This document shows positions 1-13,730 of a stretch of DNA of 64,000 nt, one piece after another. The translations under genes and the position numbers were made by a program. The notes beneath the pieces were generated by a model, which was not told where the DNA came from, searched no databases, and worked only from the letters and a program-made list of their open reading frames with translations. The stretch lies in the NCBI GenBank assembly GCA_028023455.1, contig JAQFVV010000508.1:270001-334000 (forward strand). The letters run 5' to 3'. This DNA is from Epiperipatus broadwayi (Eukaryota; Onychophora; Udeonychophora; Euonychophora; Peripatidae). Position 1 is the first letter of the stretch. Each line of letters starts with the position of its first letter.

Positions 1-260
1 ACTATATATTATTTTTTGTATTATTATAATCGTTATTTTCTGGACTTAATTATGTCTGTATGCATCTGGAATGAAATATATTTATTAAGAGACATCTATC
101 ATTTTTGTGATATACTGATAATATGAATCCTAGTCATATCCATCTGATTACATTATTTTAATGTTGGAGTTTATGTAAATGCATTTTTTCATGCACATTT
201 TATTCTTACTTCCTTAGAAAAAATTGACTGAGTTATTAAAATATAATGAATTATATTATT
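1..260. other. AT-rich sequence, no gene seen
   Basis: No open frame with coding character, RNA gene or repeat boundary is visible here. The first recognisable feature begins at the family Y repeat. Confidence 0.6.
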
Positions 261-981
261 AAACAGGCAAAACTCTCTATACAGTTGTACCATCTTGTGC
301 CAACCAGATTATTAAATGGATGCCAGAAGGCTTGTACAAATAATCCCTATCTAGTGCCTACTCATCCAATATTCCCAGACTAGTTTCTGGTTTGTTGCCT
401 TCGTAAGTGAAGAGCCTTGGATCTGCAAGTACTGCACCTAGATCTTAGGATATCTACTTTTTATCTCTACTTAACTACAAAACTATGACAATGAAATTGG
501 AAAACACAATAATATTTTCAATCTAAGCTCAATAGCTTATATAGTCATATGGGTCTGAACTCAGTTCAGCACCCAGACATTATGGTGTCTTTGGCTCTTT
601 AACACGGGACTATCCTATTATGCAGGATAGGTGTTCAACCACTAAATATCATATGATCACCATTTCTAATGCTAGCACATAACTGTTATTAAACAGGCAA
701 AACTCTCTGTACAGTAGGGTCACCCTTTGCCAACCTGAGAAATCAATGGATGCCAGAAGGTTTGTGCATAAAATCCCTATCTAGAGGCTACTCAGCCAAT
801 ATTGCCAGACTTGCTTCTGGCTTGTAGCCTCCAAGCACTAGATAGGGATTTTATGTACAAGCCTTCTGGCATCCGTTGATTACTCTGGGACAGGGTGGCA
901 CTACTGTATGGAGAGTTTTGCCTGTTTAATAACAGTTATGTGCTAGAATAAAAGATGGTCATCATGTGATGTTTAGTGAAT
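261..981. repeat. Fold-back locus of a 430-bp repeat unit (family Y)
   Basis: A unit starting AAACAGGCAAAACTCTCT at 261 restarts at 691, giving a 430-bp period. The second copy is partial (691 to about 832). From about 833 the sequence runs back as an inverted copy through about 981, ending in the complement of the 639-690 segment. The locus is thus full unit, partial head-to-tail unit, inverted unit. The unit carries GGGTCTGAACTCAGTTCAG at 551-569, nearly the same as GGGTCTGATATCAGTTCAG at 20,017-20,035 in family X, at an equivalent distance from a hammerhead-like segment (144 versus about 140 bases). I infer a diverged relative of the ribozyme-bearing X units. No protein is encoded. Confidence 0.7.
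372..414 (-). ncRNA. Decayed hammerhead-like ribozyme in family Y
   Basis: On the minus strand the order is CTTACGA (401-407), a short GC-containing helix and loop (388-400), GAAAC (383-387), a minimal ACUAGU stem III region, then C. It lines up with the family X hammerhead, including the flanking TGAAG. Against the consensus CUGANGA, the invariant G5 is U, so self-cleavage is not expected from this copy. The partial copy and inverted copy stop before the core, so it cannot be checked within this locus. Confidence 0.4.
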
Positions 982-2089
982 TACATTATTATTACTGAGC
1001 GTAAAATCAATATGTCATTGGATTTAACACATATGATGTTATAAGATTCTTAGATGTGTAGTTCACATAACAGTGCATATTAAGTCATTGAGTACATGTG
1101 AAATACTCAGAATATTATTATAGAGAAATAAAGAGCATAATAAATATTCTCATATAGTATAAACTTATCTTTGATGATAAAATTCATTAAAAGGCTAAAT
1201 ATGAAATTGTTTTAGCGAAATGACAAAAAAAAAAGTTATCATATTATAATTTATTTCATACCCAATATGAATATTGTAAATCATCTATTTTGTTTTTATA
1301 ATTTGTAAGTATGCATTATAAAGCAATCATTCCATTTATGACTATAGTTTATATAAAACTGCCTTTTGAATTATGGAATTAGAGAATTAATAAATATCAA
1401 TTTGTTTATTATTACTACCTGAGGTTATATTATTTATTGAAATATTCAAAAAATCATTAGATTACAATTGGATATGAAGGGAGCATCATGTTTTGTAGCA
1501 TTCTTTTTCTTCTACTATTGATGCTATTATCATTAACTAATAGATGCTAGATTATAGTGCTTGAATCCACAGATTAGTTTCAAACAAACACCATCATGTT
1601 TGCACATTGAAATAGACATCATTATATTAATAATTTGTTAAGAACAATTATATGTTATCTATTGTTACTAAAGCTGATAGTAGGCAGCATATATTGTGAG
1701 AGAAAAAAGTATGCTAGTGATAGAGGATTTTAAAAACTAAAGTGGTGTAATAGAGTCATGCGATAAACTCATAATTTTATTTGATCTACCAATGTTAAAA
1801 TATATATACTTATTATATATAATGGAAGGTATTTTTAAGAACCAGGAGAAGTACATCATCAAGAAAAATTTTATAATATTGCGTAAGTAAAGCATGTTGA
1901 GTATAACACAAGATGAGTATAACACAAGATGAGGTTACATTGAATTCATGGTATTAATCTATAAGTGTCACCTGGTAGGATTTAGTGTGTCAACAGTCAT
2001 CTTACAGGATCCACCAGATGGGGCCAATTAGGAATCATCTCAGTATATCAGTTGGAAATAAAATTTTAATTTCTAATATTTTCACTCAA
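982..2089. other. AT-rich gap
   Basis: No supported gene, repeat family or RNA. A short minus-strand frame at 1,737-1,925 has no recognisable motif and looks like chance. Confidence 0.5.
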
Positions 2090-2157
2090 ACCTCAATAAA
2101 TAGAGCTTCTGTAATTATTAGATAAGCTCCTTTTATTTTCTATTAACTCATTAGAAA

Positions 2158-4307
2158 ATGAGTGCCCCAAATTTTTACTTGGATTGTCTAGAGTCCAATG
2201 CTAAAGAAATTTCAAATTTTAGTTTTAACACTAATGTTATGCAGGTCTCTGATATCAATAAGTTAAACCTCCAGCTAAAACTACAACAAAATTCAAGTAA
2301 GCAACTCAGTTCAAACAGTAAAACTCAGAATAGTTATCCTGACTCTAAAATACAAATAACAAGTCTCCCCAAGCAATTAACTTATAACAATGTGTCAGAA
2401 CAGAAAATTAATAAAATTGCTATGCCTAAAATAACCACAATCCGATTCCAATCATAAATATTAAAAAAATGCAAAAAAAAAAAAAATTAAAACCAAATAT
2501 ACCTCAAATTTAATATCTGCTAATGAAATTCTATGTAAAAACACCAAAATGCATGATTTCATCTCTCAAGATAATCTTTTACAACTAGAAAAAGACTCCA
2601 TAAGCATTGACATGGCAAATCAGGATTGTTTTAAAAAAGTAGATGGTGTTCTTCCAGAAGTCTCCAGTCTTTCCAGTTTTCAACATTCTGAGTGGCCAAA
2701 AAGGCACTAAGACCCATTTTAAGATCTAAAAATTCATATCTAGACAATAGAACACCATCCCAACATCCCACCAAAACCATATCACAGCAGCAACAAAATG
2801 AAAACTATGAGATTTTTTTCTGTAGATAGTCAAAATTGTTTATCACACTGGTCACAGCTATTGAAAGAGGTAGGTTTTCATTGACTAAACAGCAGAGTTA
2901 AAGTCACAGAATCCGAATCCTCAGGCAATTACCAACATTTTGATAACAGAACCAATGATCTATTCCAAGTAGAATCAAACTTTCCAAACTGATTTTCTAC
3001 TGCTACCATCTAAAACAACATTGCATGGTTTTAACAATAGTAACAAACAGATTTATGCTACAGTTATAAGTAAAAATAAATTCAGCACACTAAACCAAAC
3101 TTCCTCCTCTTACTCTTTGCAATTAGGATTACTTGATTTGGATGAGGAAGAACTTGCCACCTCAATTAACAATGAGAACTCTTTGCTTTCAAACTTATCA
3201 GACACTCAAAACTTATTGATTATCAATCAAAGAATAAGTCTTGAATTTAATTCAAGAATTCCATCAATTCTGTATTACTCCTTTTTACATTACTCAAGTG
3301 ATAATACCCTCATCCTCACAACTTATGATTATAATTGTCAGCTCTTCACTTTTCCTATCCATGACTTTTTACAACTGTTGAAAGACTCTAATTTAGGTGA
3401 TGCCATCAGAAGGGTATATCATCACCCATACAGAAGATACTTGATTTTTGAATTTCATAACATATTCCAGAAAGAAAACTTCAAGAGACAGCACCTGACT
3501 CTAAATCAACACTACCTCATAACATTAAACATAAACAGGCCAAGAATTGCCTATGGCCTTGCAAGAAACTGTTATCTCAAATTTACCCAGGCAGATCATC
3601 AAAAGTTGCTAATCAAATATGGTGACATTACTGATTTCAAATTCCTTATTGAGAAGAGATCTGGTCTTGAATTACATTCCAACACTGCAGCTTTTACCAT
3701 CAAACTTGCTAAGGGCTACACTCCAATGGATATTCCATCTACACTTGAGGAAGCGAAGTGCCCCCTTTATGTTTCTATACATGGAGTGCAGCCTCAGCAT
3801 TTCATTTGTGGAGAGTGCACTCACATAGTCAAGGCATGCTTCAAAAGAATATGTGCTCTCTGCAAAGGTAGAAAATCAAAAAAATACAAATGCAACACCA
3901 ATTCCCTGAACCAAACCTCACCTCTAGACTCTAATACTGCTCAACAAGTAGAAAATGCAGTATTTATACAACAGTTTGTTCCACATCAACCACATCATTA
4001 ATCATCAGAACTGCATTTAAATTTAGATCCAGGCTTGAATGAGTCAACTTACCAGCGGTTACAATTTAACACTTCTTCTCAACAATCAATAGAGAACGGC
4101 TTAAAATCTGATACTCGTTTAATGGAGCAGAACTCCCAACAACTTTTATCTACCACTGCTCTTCAACAGCTCCATAAAACTGATCAAGTGAATCCTACTA
4201 TAGATCAAGTTCAAAATCAAAAATATGTGTTGCTTATTCAGCCAATGCAAAACATTCAAGATACCTCAAACAACAAGAGAATAATTCAAGACTTCTATGG
4301 GTCCTAG
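2158..4307 (+). pseudogene. LINE A ORF1 remnant (Gag-like RNA-binding protein)
   Basis: This is ORF1 of LINE A, expected to bind element RNA. Readable blocks are 2,158-2,457 (polar, Asn/Ser-rich N-terminus), 3,021-4,001 (main block) and 4,035-4,307 (Gln-rich C-terminus). They are separated by stops and A-rich slippage around 2,460-2,490. In the main block, residues about 120-215 form a mixed alpha/beta-like region. Residues 263-291 are a cysteine cluster (CGEC, CFKRICALC, C) resembling tandem zinc knuckles, but the His spacing is not the standard CX2CX4HX4C. The block ends at a stop at 4,001, and reading resumes one frame away. Start at 2,158 is the first plausible ATG. Confidence 0.65.
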
Positions 4308-4620
4308 CAAGAAGAAAATAGCCTTTCCAATGCTGATTCTGACCCAGGATCAAGATCCTTTCAAACCAGAATTACCAGACATCAAAAGTAGCAAAAAAGA
4401 AGAAAAGTAAAAGAACCAGAAGCTTTGAGTCTCAGCTCACCCAGAGAAAGCACATAACCAAGCCAAAAATCTCCATGACTACAAACTTTAAATATTCAGA
4501 TGACCAGTCATCAATATTAAGCAACAACTCTTCACCTTTTTCCGGTCATTTCCTGCTTATGGATGACTTTTCTGACCAATAATTCTTCAGTTTGTATCAC
4601 TTCTTAATCAATAAACAATT

Positions 4621-7600
4621 ATGCAGATTAAAATCAGTGGTGTCAAAGTCCGAGGCTTGAATTACCTTAAACATGTGTATGCCATCAAAAACTGGTTACA
4701 GAAATCCAAGCTTCAAGTTGTATGCTTTGCAGAAACAAAGCTACACATCAACTCAAACTATAAATTACCACAGCTAATGCACCAACTGGGTTTATTTCAC
4801 TATGTTCCATCTCAAACTGCCTCTTCTGGGGTTGCTTGCTTTATAAGCAAACATTTGGCCTATACTAAACTCAGAACACTATATCTTGACAAAGACTTCT
4901 GATGATCAACATCTTCTCAAACTTCACACTTAATATAATATAGTTATATATCAACAGTCAGCTAGTGTTTGCACATTCAACCTAAAACAATATTAATACC
5001 CTTTTGTCTTCTGATAAGTCTCCAACAATACTTTTTGGAGACTTTAATGAGTTATACCAAGTTCAATCATAAATATCTTCATCTTCTCAACAGAGTTTTT
5101 CTCTGTGGAGAAGGCTGTTTCCTACCAAATGCCTTCTCCTTTTACACCCATCAAACAACTTTCCTCATTAATCTACTGTATTATTTGCCAGAAATTCATT
5201 ACGACCTCAATGCAACTCTACATTTAGTTCCATTTACAGATCATCTAGTCATGCAACTCTCACTGACATTTGATTCAAACTATTCAATTCAATCTCAACT
5301 CTCTCTTACAATCAGACTGCTAAACAAATCAGCAGACATACATATTATTCCAAAAGGTCAAAATTCTCTTCCATCAATTCAAGGATGGTCATCATTCATG
5401 GAAATTCTCAGCTAATTAATAAACTCATATATCAAAAGAACTAAAGGTCACAAACACATTTTGGGTGAACTGGATGCAATTGCTGAGAGGCATGATAATT
5501 CCTCTCCCTCTGACATCTGGCATCAGTCAATCATTGAATTGAAATATCAATACCTAAAAAAACAAAGGTGCTTGGCACAATATATTGCCATGAAATGAAC
5601 CAATATCTTCCTTTCCCCCTGCCATAACTGGACTTGAAGCTATATTAGATGGGCACTGGGAGCTGCAACCAGACCCACCCCCACAATTCTCACCATAAAT
5701 TAGGTTCAATGCAGTGGTCCTACCATGCTTGATGAAATCCACAAGCATTTAAAATCCAAATTACAGATGAAAGATTTTGAAATAGGACACATTTGGAGGG
5801 ATACTGAGACTCGCTCCACTCATAATATCACAGAAGCAAAAATCATCCAAAAGCTAAAAGCATATCCAGAGAGTACACATCTGGGAATTCATGGCATTCC
5901 TAGATTTGTACTCCTCCATGTATCTCACTTTACTACACCCATAGTCCCTCAACTAATTGATGTGCTAGCTGGAGATTGTCAAAAAATCCTGGATCTCTAT
6001 CCAGTGGTGATGGTCCCCTTTTTAAAAAAGCATATAAACCCATCTGAATAAAACTAACATTAGGCCAATTTCTATGATTCCTTTACTCATCAAAACCATA
6101 GAGTCCATAATAAAGGATTCAATACAAGAGCAGCTGTTTAAACACGTTTCCCACTTCCAATTTGCTCACAAGAGATTATTAACCACTGATACAGTATAAC
6201 ACTTTCTCCTCCTGATTAAACATGTCAGGTCTTACAGGAAATCTAAACCCATAGTAATTCAGATTGATTTCTTCTCCACTTTTGATGCAGTGGTTCCCTC
6301 AATTCTGCTTTAAACCCTGCAGGATAACAATGTTCCAGATTTCTTCATCTGCATAATAGGAAATCTTATTCCTGAACAGGTCAATCTTCACTTCATTAGA
6401 TGGAAAGCTAACTGAAGGTTTCAGACCACATTTGTCAATTCCACAAGAATCTCCACTTGCCACTCGATGTTTTATAACATATCTGAATCCACTGCTTAAA
6501 GAGATTGAAGCCAAGCTTCCAGGAATCTATGTTACAAGCCTAAAACAAACAGTACATGGCATTTCCTACATGGACAATGTTTCAGTCTTTCTTCCTGATT
6601 TTTCTCATCTGCTGGCCTTCCTCCAACTTGTAAATACATATGCTAGCAGATTAAACCTACAAATTAACTTCATAAAATCATCAATGTGGAACATTAGAAC
6701 AGGACAACCAATCCCTTCAGTGTTCTCCTCCAAACCTCTACCTTTTTGGGCTTTCCAATTGCATTATCAAGACTGGTGATGACAAAGGTGATTCAAAACC
6801 TAATACTAGATAAAAGAAGGAAAATAGTTGCATGACTCACCAATATTTCCTTATCATTCATCGGCAAAGTTACATTATTAAAGACACTGATTTATTTTAG
6901 ACTGTCCTACTACCTTCCCATCATCAAACTCACTAAGCTCTTCAAAAACTCAATGAACTCTCTGTATTCCAAACTTCTCTGGATAGGCAAGGTGGTGGCT
7001 ATTAGCATGGTCAATGCTCAAATGCCTAAAGAACTTAATGGTCTTGGTCTGCACTCTGTCTCCACCCTCTACCTTCAAAATTCCATGTCACTTTATGCTC
7101 AACATGTTTAAAATTGCCAAATCTCAATCTTCCAGTGGTTGTAAACCCTACCGAAACTCCATCTCCACTCACAAAAAAATTGATGGGTGAAATCTGGAAT
7201 CAAGTCAGTATAGCCATGAATCCCAGCCAACTAGCCCTAGATGCTAAAAAGACTTTCTGTACTGTCTACAAATTAAAACACCAAGATCAAGGCCTGACTC
7301 AAAATATATTGTGGCTTTCCAACAAAGCCTTGATCCAAAAGCTGAATCACTGGTATGTTGAATCCAAACATATTGACTTTCTTCTTAAGCTCAATCTGGC
7401 TTCTCTTCCCACCAGTTGCTTTCTTGTGGCCAGAAGGGGTTTCTCAAAGATTGGACCCCAGTGCCAGCTCTGCCATTCAGCTGATGAGACCATAGCCCAC
7501 CTATTATACAAGTGCCCCATCCTATCTACTATCAGAAACTTCATCATTAACAAAGTTTCACTAGACATAAGAGATATCATACCTATTCAAAACATGATCA

Positions 7601-7731
7601 AACAGGGAACCTATGCATCCATCAGACAGTCCATCTTCTTGACATTCACCATTTGGTTAACCAGATGCAAATTAATGTTTGGACATTTTAAAGATACTTC
7701 AGATTTACATCAAGCTACTCTCACAGGCTAA
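4621..7731 (+). pseudogene. LINE A ORF2 remnant (endonuclease, reverse transcriptase, C-terminal zinc motif)
   Basis: ORF2 of a non-LTR element would nick the target and reverse-transcribe element RNA there. Visible in order: endonuclease start with VRGLN and FAETKLH (4,621-4,902); GDFN near 5,032; TDH, the usual SDH position (4,969-5,415 block); reverse-transcriptase start with RPIS-like sequence after 6,051; IPQESPLAT in place of IPQGSPL and YMDN in place of YADD (6,432-6,779 block); and a C-terminal block at 7,114-7,731 with C117, C120, H129 and C134 (C-x2-C-x8-H-x4-C). The catalytic YADD is damaged, GDFN sits in a different frame from its neighbours, and numerous stops break the frame. 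It cannot encode an active enzyme. Confidence 0.75.
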
Positions 7732-7918
7732 AGTCAAAGACTCAACCCTTGCACCTCAGCTGTTACACAGAGACACTTGGAAAAAGATTGATTTTCCAAA
7801 TGAATAACCCACCATGAATATCAGGCCTGTGCAGAATGTGTACCTTTTTTTTTTTAATCTGTATGCTTTAAATACAAAGAACTCTTCATGTTTAAATAAA
7901 ATATTTAAAAAAAAAAAC
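7732..7918 (+). other. LINE A 3' UTR and poly(A) end
   Basis: After the last ORF2 stop there is a T-run, then AAATAAAATATTT followed by an A-tract. AATAAA lies about 10 bases before the A-tract, as expected for the 3' end of a retrotransposed copy. Confidence 0.6.
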
Positions 7919-10900
7919 AATCATCTCATATGCTGATTATAATATATGTATAAACAAAAAAATCTAGAATAACTCTACAATAAAATTAAAAATTCAATCC
8001 TATAGTAAACTTAATCACAGAAATATTCGTTTAATATATATATAGATAGAACTATTTGTCTTATTTGATACAAAAACTAAACAAATGATATTCTGTTTAT
8101 CCATATTAATTATAATTTATATACTATATTATTTTTAAAACCTTAATTAATATTACGTTTTAAACATCTGTTTTGCATCAAATAATTTCACAATATAATT
8201 TCCTTGTTGCAAAGTTAGATAATTATTAGAGACATAACTAGCTAGTTAAAAGCATTTAAATGTTAATAATCTTTTTTTAATTAAAATGAAGCTTTAAATA
8301 CTTTCAAGTATTTATTTTAAATTTGAAGTAAATGATGATTTACTTTATGTAAGCTCTGCAATACAGATTAGGACCCTTAATTAGCCTTAAAACGATTTTT
8401 TTAATTATAATAGTAAAATATGAAGTTTTTTGTCGTAGGTGATTTAACAGTTATTAAAAAATACTTAAAATAGGATCAAATTACGGATTTTCATCATTAG
8501 AAATACGATATTTTGTATTGTGTATTTTATGAAAACATTTGTTTTTAACATTTTATATATACATATAACGGGATGGTTTATTATTTAATTTATGAACGCT
8601 AAAGAAGAAATGGCTTTGCTTTTTTTGAAAAAATAATATTGCAAGAAATATTATTAAAAATAATTATTTAACTTATTAATTGATATCATTTTTTTTTCAT
8701 GGACAACATTTTAAATTCTAACATTTTAAGAAAACGATTTAAAGTCAGTGAATAATTTGCCCTTAGAAATAAAAATGAAATGGATGATGGAATTGTCAAT
8801 TTAATATCTTTATTGCTAAAATATGTTTTAAACCGCACAAGCTAATATTATACTTCCTGGACAAAAGTTAATAATAATTTCAGAATAAAACAGGTTATGT
8901 GAATGGTATCTACTGAAATACTTTAATTTCGTAATCAACCATTTTTAGTATAAATTATGGAACAATTATATACATAAACTTGAGTAAAATGAAAAAAAAA
9001 ACAGAACTTAATTTAGAAAACATATATAGGAATAACACAATAAATTTACTTACATTTGAGATGTAAATGTCAGTAAAAACACATAAATTCTGTTTGAAAT
9101 TTAAAAAAAAAATGTTTAAAGAAACTCTCTAAAATAAGCACAAAATATAAAAATAGATGCGAGAAAATAAAAGAAGAACCTTTCAAAAAGAATAGCTAAC
9201 ACATTTTATGTGAATGGAATCGAATATTTTAAATAGCAACTAGGATAAGGAAAGTAGACAAAAAAATAAGTTGGATATGAAATAGGAAAAACACTATTTA
9301 TTTTTATTGAACTTATGTCAAATGTAAGTTTCAGGTATGTGTAAATTAGCTAAAATATAATGTGGTGTATTATAACTAAAGCAACAAATATCATTCAAAC
9401 TTTGAAGAAATATATGAGAGGTTATAAGCATCAACAGCATATTAATTTTAAATCATTATATTAATGGTAAGGCTGCTAAATATACTACTTCTGCTAAATA
9501 AATACCCAATATAATATACTCAAGCTCAAATCCCTAATGTATGTTCATGCTGATATTTAATTCTAAGCTGGAAAATGTGAAATGTTTTAACCTTAGCTCA
9601 TCTTTTTCAAAAGTTAACCAACTTAGCCTTCTAGAGCTTTTAATAATCTTCTAATAAGATATTTACTAGAAGATAAAATTAAAAACTAAGAAAAATATTC
9701 ACCTTTTACAAAATAATTTCTATACATTTATTTTATATTTTATTATTTATATATTGGATAATTTTTATCATCTATTTTTAATTGTGAAATGTTTTTAGAA
9801 ATACATGAAAATTTAATTAAATATTTCAAGTACATTTATTGTTGGCTATAACACAAAGGTTAGTATATGATACAGCAATCAAAGTGATATTTTCATTCCC
9901 ACTTTTTCTTGTGATGCTGGACTGAGGGAGAAACATCTGATGAAAACTATTAATACCATTATAATAGGTATGTCATACAATAATGAATGTGTACTTTCTT
10001 ATAGGAGAAGTTAAATAAAAAATGCAATATAGTTTTTTTTTTTTTTTAAATCATTAAATACTTAAAATTACATGATAAAAGTAGTTGCATGAAAAATGTC
10101 ATCACTACAAACTTTCAAACAAACATTTCCTTAATCTTACAGCAAAATAATATTATGTTGACACTTGCTCAAAAACATTGTCAACTTTGCATGTAAAAAA
10201 GAACTATTAGATATTAAAGCTCATTTCAATAAAGATAAAGTAATAATGAAAATTACCTGTTGATATCTTTTGGCTAATATAAAATGATAAAAAGTAATAC
10301 CAAAATTTATGAACGTTTTCAGTACAATATTACTTTTAGTTCAATTGATTTGCAAATTTGTAAAAGTATATAAAAACCTGATGTAAAGAACTTTATACGC
10401 TTTTTTCAAAACATTACCTAAAGTTGCAAGCACTACTAAAATATATACATTTGGTGTAAAAGATGGGCACAGGTTACATATAAGCATCCAATCTGTTTCA
10501 TATATAAATTGAGGATGTGATAAATAAGTTGCAAAAGTATGAAGTTAAATGCAAATTTAATATTGAAGAAATAAACTAACAGCTTTAATATTTTGCTGCT
10601 ACAAAGGGTTCAATTGAAAGTAAAGTAGCTACCTATTAAAAAAATTAACATTAAACAATAAGATTTATTAAAAAGAAAGAAAACAAAAAGCAAAATAATA
10701 TTATTAATAATTTCTAGTTTACACTATCAAATTTTAACATATAACTCGTTGATATATAAATTATTTGTTTACCAGATTATCTTTTTATCAATCAAAATAA
10801 TGTTACATTTAAGATTTGGTAGACTAGCAATATAAAAATGGAAAATATTTTAAATGTAAAAATATATACTATATATGAGGATTAAAACTGTTATGGGATG

Positions 10901-12500
10901 GTATTTATTATACATTTCTAATTATATTAATGTTATATAAGGAAGATGAAAATGGGAAAAATATTAATATTTTGTACTGTATTTTAGAATATCACGCAAT
11001 AAGTTAGAAAAATAAAAGCAAATACATATTTAGTAATATTGAATGTTTTTTGCCTATTATAAGATGCATTAATTCATCAGAAAAAAATGTTTTAAAATTA
11101 TAATCATAAAATAGAGGACCAGTTTTGAGATGAATAAACTCAATCATCATCTTAAAGGATTATCTGAGTAGTTGAAAATCAATACCAATTATACATTATT
11201 CTGAACAAATGTTTAAATCAGTCAACATATAGACAATCCCAATATAGACAATAATAATCAACAATTATAAAACTGTTGTCGAAGCAACCTCCTTTTAATA
11301 TATATAAGCACTTAAATCATAAATCTTGTGTTAAATCAAAAATAAATCCACTTTTGTCTGCTATCTAAGTTAAGTTCTTAAATGTAGATTAGATTAGATA
11401 GTAATGAATATTAAAGTTAATATCAAATTAACTCATTTGTTCTGTTTTTATTTCGTCTTACATTTAAATTCACAAGGCAAAGTTAACTTTTACTTATTTT
11501 AATAAATTTGTAAACAAATCATTAATTATCAAATATGCAATGATAAAATTTTACACCACTGATAAATACTTATAAATACCTAATAATGGAGTGATAAATG
11601 TCAATGAATTAACTATATTTATCCACATATTATCTCACATAGCAGATAAAAATTGAATAATTTTTCATTTAGAGTATGGATAATATAAATACTAGGGGTG
11701 TCATTGCTGAAATTTAGCCAGTTCATGAGAAGTACCATTCTTCACATAATTAACAATGATGCAAAGTTCAATTATTTCACATTTTTTGACTTTAGTTGAT
11801 TTCATTTCAATGTTATTAATGCTCTTGATATGTGGTCTCCCCCCCCCACCCGTGATTTTGTCAGTAAAAATATCAACATTTTTTTACAAATACGGTATAT
11901 ATATATTGAAATAAATAATACATTATTCATTTCAGAAATAGCATGTGTATATAAACACATGGAGAAAGATTTTTTTTAAAAAAAATAAGTAAAAATATTA
12001 AAAACTCTCATCAAGTATTTCAAATAATGCAATTAGACAAGAAATTAAGAAAAAAACAAACAAACAAAAAATGTTCAGGCAATTAAAGTATTGTGAATAT
12101 TAATCAATCAAAAAAGAAAAAAAAAAAAAAACTTATATTAAATAAATCAATTGTTGTTATAACATTTGTTTATTGGGAATAACAATTTGTAAATTTTTTC
12201 TCACCCAGGGTGAGGGTTTCATTGTTTAGTTGTTGTAAACTCCCATTTGCCTATGTTGGAAGAATGTCATGGTTGATTAGAAATTTTTTTTTTTTTTATT
12301 TGCTCTGTAAATTGTAATTATGTAATAAAAAAATAAACAAAGCAAGTTGTTCTGGGAACATGACATTCAAATACATGTCATATTCCAAAATGTTCTGTGG
12401 AACAATGTACTGAAGTTGTAAGTGTAGTAGAAATAATATTTTTTTTTTCATATAAAAACATTCAACCTAATGCAAAATATAAATAGAAAAAAAATGAGAA
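7919..12500. other. Long AT-rich gap without recognisable genes
   Basis: About 4.6 kb of very AT-rich sequence with short homopolymer runs, including a C-run near 11,840. No open frame with coding character, no RNA gene and no clear repeat boundary. A short palindrome, CTCACCCAGGGTGAG, lies near 12,202 in a less AT-rich patch. Confidence 0.5.
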
Positions 12501-12507
12501 GCAGAAA

Positions 12508-13730
12508 ATGAATGAAGCAGACTGTGTAGAAATGTGCCACTATAAAGATAATATAGGAAAAAAAAAAGATGACTTGGAAATTTCTGATATGTACAAGGTT
12601 TATCTATATGCAAACAAATATAACATAAGGACAGTAATAAAGAGAAAAAAATTTGGAGAATGCTGCAACAACATCACAATTGTATATGATGTAGATGAGT
12701 AGAACATTATTCAAACTAATGGAATTGATGAAGGAAGATAATCATATTCAGTGGGATTTACAGTAGAAAGACATTCAAAAACAGATATAATTAAGGATGG
12801 AAAATGATTTTGATCAAAAGTTAGAAAACTTAGATCAAAAACTGGAAAAATATTAGCAGATCATACATGGACAGGTGAGCAAACAAAACTAAGTTTGGAA
12901 GAAAACTATGTTCGTATAAAAGAAGAACTAAAAGACATTCTGGAGAAAATTCTAAAAAAATAATGATGATAGAGACAAATGATTCAAAGAAATGCAACCA
13001 TGAGTTTGAGAATGAAATGAATAAATCTCAAAAAATCAGAAATAAACAAACATGCTACATCAAATATATCATTCAACAAATAAAATGGAAGTTATGTTAA
13101 AACTTTATAATCAAGTAATCCAAGATAACCTGATCCCATAAATTTTAAAATTCAAAACTGATATTATAGGAGATTTTACAGAACTGAAAAATTAAAAGAA
13201 GTACATGCATGTATTATCTATAGATTATGAAACAAATGTACTGGAGAAAAATGTGGATCTGGAGCATGGCCCTAACTAATATTATTCTGAATAGACATAA
13301 AAAAATGAATCAGAAATTTATAGATAATCATAAAATCAATGTCAATAACAAAGAGAATAAAAAAATATACCAACTAACATAAACAGTAGAACTGTATACA
13401 AGCTGGTACAAGTTAAGACCTTCAAGGGGTTGCCATGTAAAAAACCACTGGACTATTTAAATAAACTTGCTGAACTATTTGTATTTCAAACCTTAACAGA
13501 TAAAAAAATTAGCCGAATAATATTTTGGTGGTGCAGCCAAGGATTGGTGGAACACAAGATACCATGATCAACAAACCTATGATGAGTATGAAGAAGTAAT
13601 AGTACAAACGTTTTAGAGTAAAGAAAATCAGGATATTTTTATGCAGCAGGTATCTCAAAAATGATACAACCTAAGCATTGAAGAAAGCTTTTCACAATTT
13701 TTTTAGACAATTGGCAAAATTAAGAGCAAT
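12508..13730 (+). pseudogene. Retrotransposon Gag-like remnant
   Basis: The clearest part is 13,385-13,730. One frame reads VYKLVQVKTFKG and then LDYLNKLAELFVF. A +1 shift near 13,530 leads to GGAAKDWWNTRYHDQQ, then YDEYEEVIVQTF, a stop, and SKENQDIFMQQ. The Trp-Trp pair followed by an acidic aromatic helix resembles the capsid region of LTR-retrotransposon Gag proteins (retrotransposon_gag family). A Lys/Glu-rich stretch at 12,508-12,960 may be its N-terminal part, but I see no motif there. Several stops and shifts make it dead. No LTR, protease or polymerase was found nearby, so the family is uncertain. Confidence 0.4.

Larger units (their letters stand above)
2090..7918 (+). mobile_element. 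LINE A: decayed L1/Tx1-like non-LTR retrotransposon
   Basis: The sequence reads as ORF1 (Gag-like, cysteine-rich), a short spacer, ORF2 (apurinic-type endonuclease, reverse transcriptase, C-terminal zinc-knuckle-like motif), a 3' UTR with AATAAA near 7,897 and an A-tract at 7,907-7,918. Both ORFs carry many stops and frameshifts, so it is a dead copy. Two ORFs, the RGLN endonuclease motif, the C-x2-C-x8-H-x4-C terminus and the poly(A) end favour the L1/Tx1 group. The clade is inferred by eye. The 5' boundary is approximate, and I could not identify a target-site duplication. It is related to LINE B at 28.2-32.9 kb. Confidence 0.75.
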
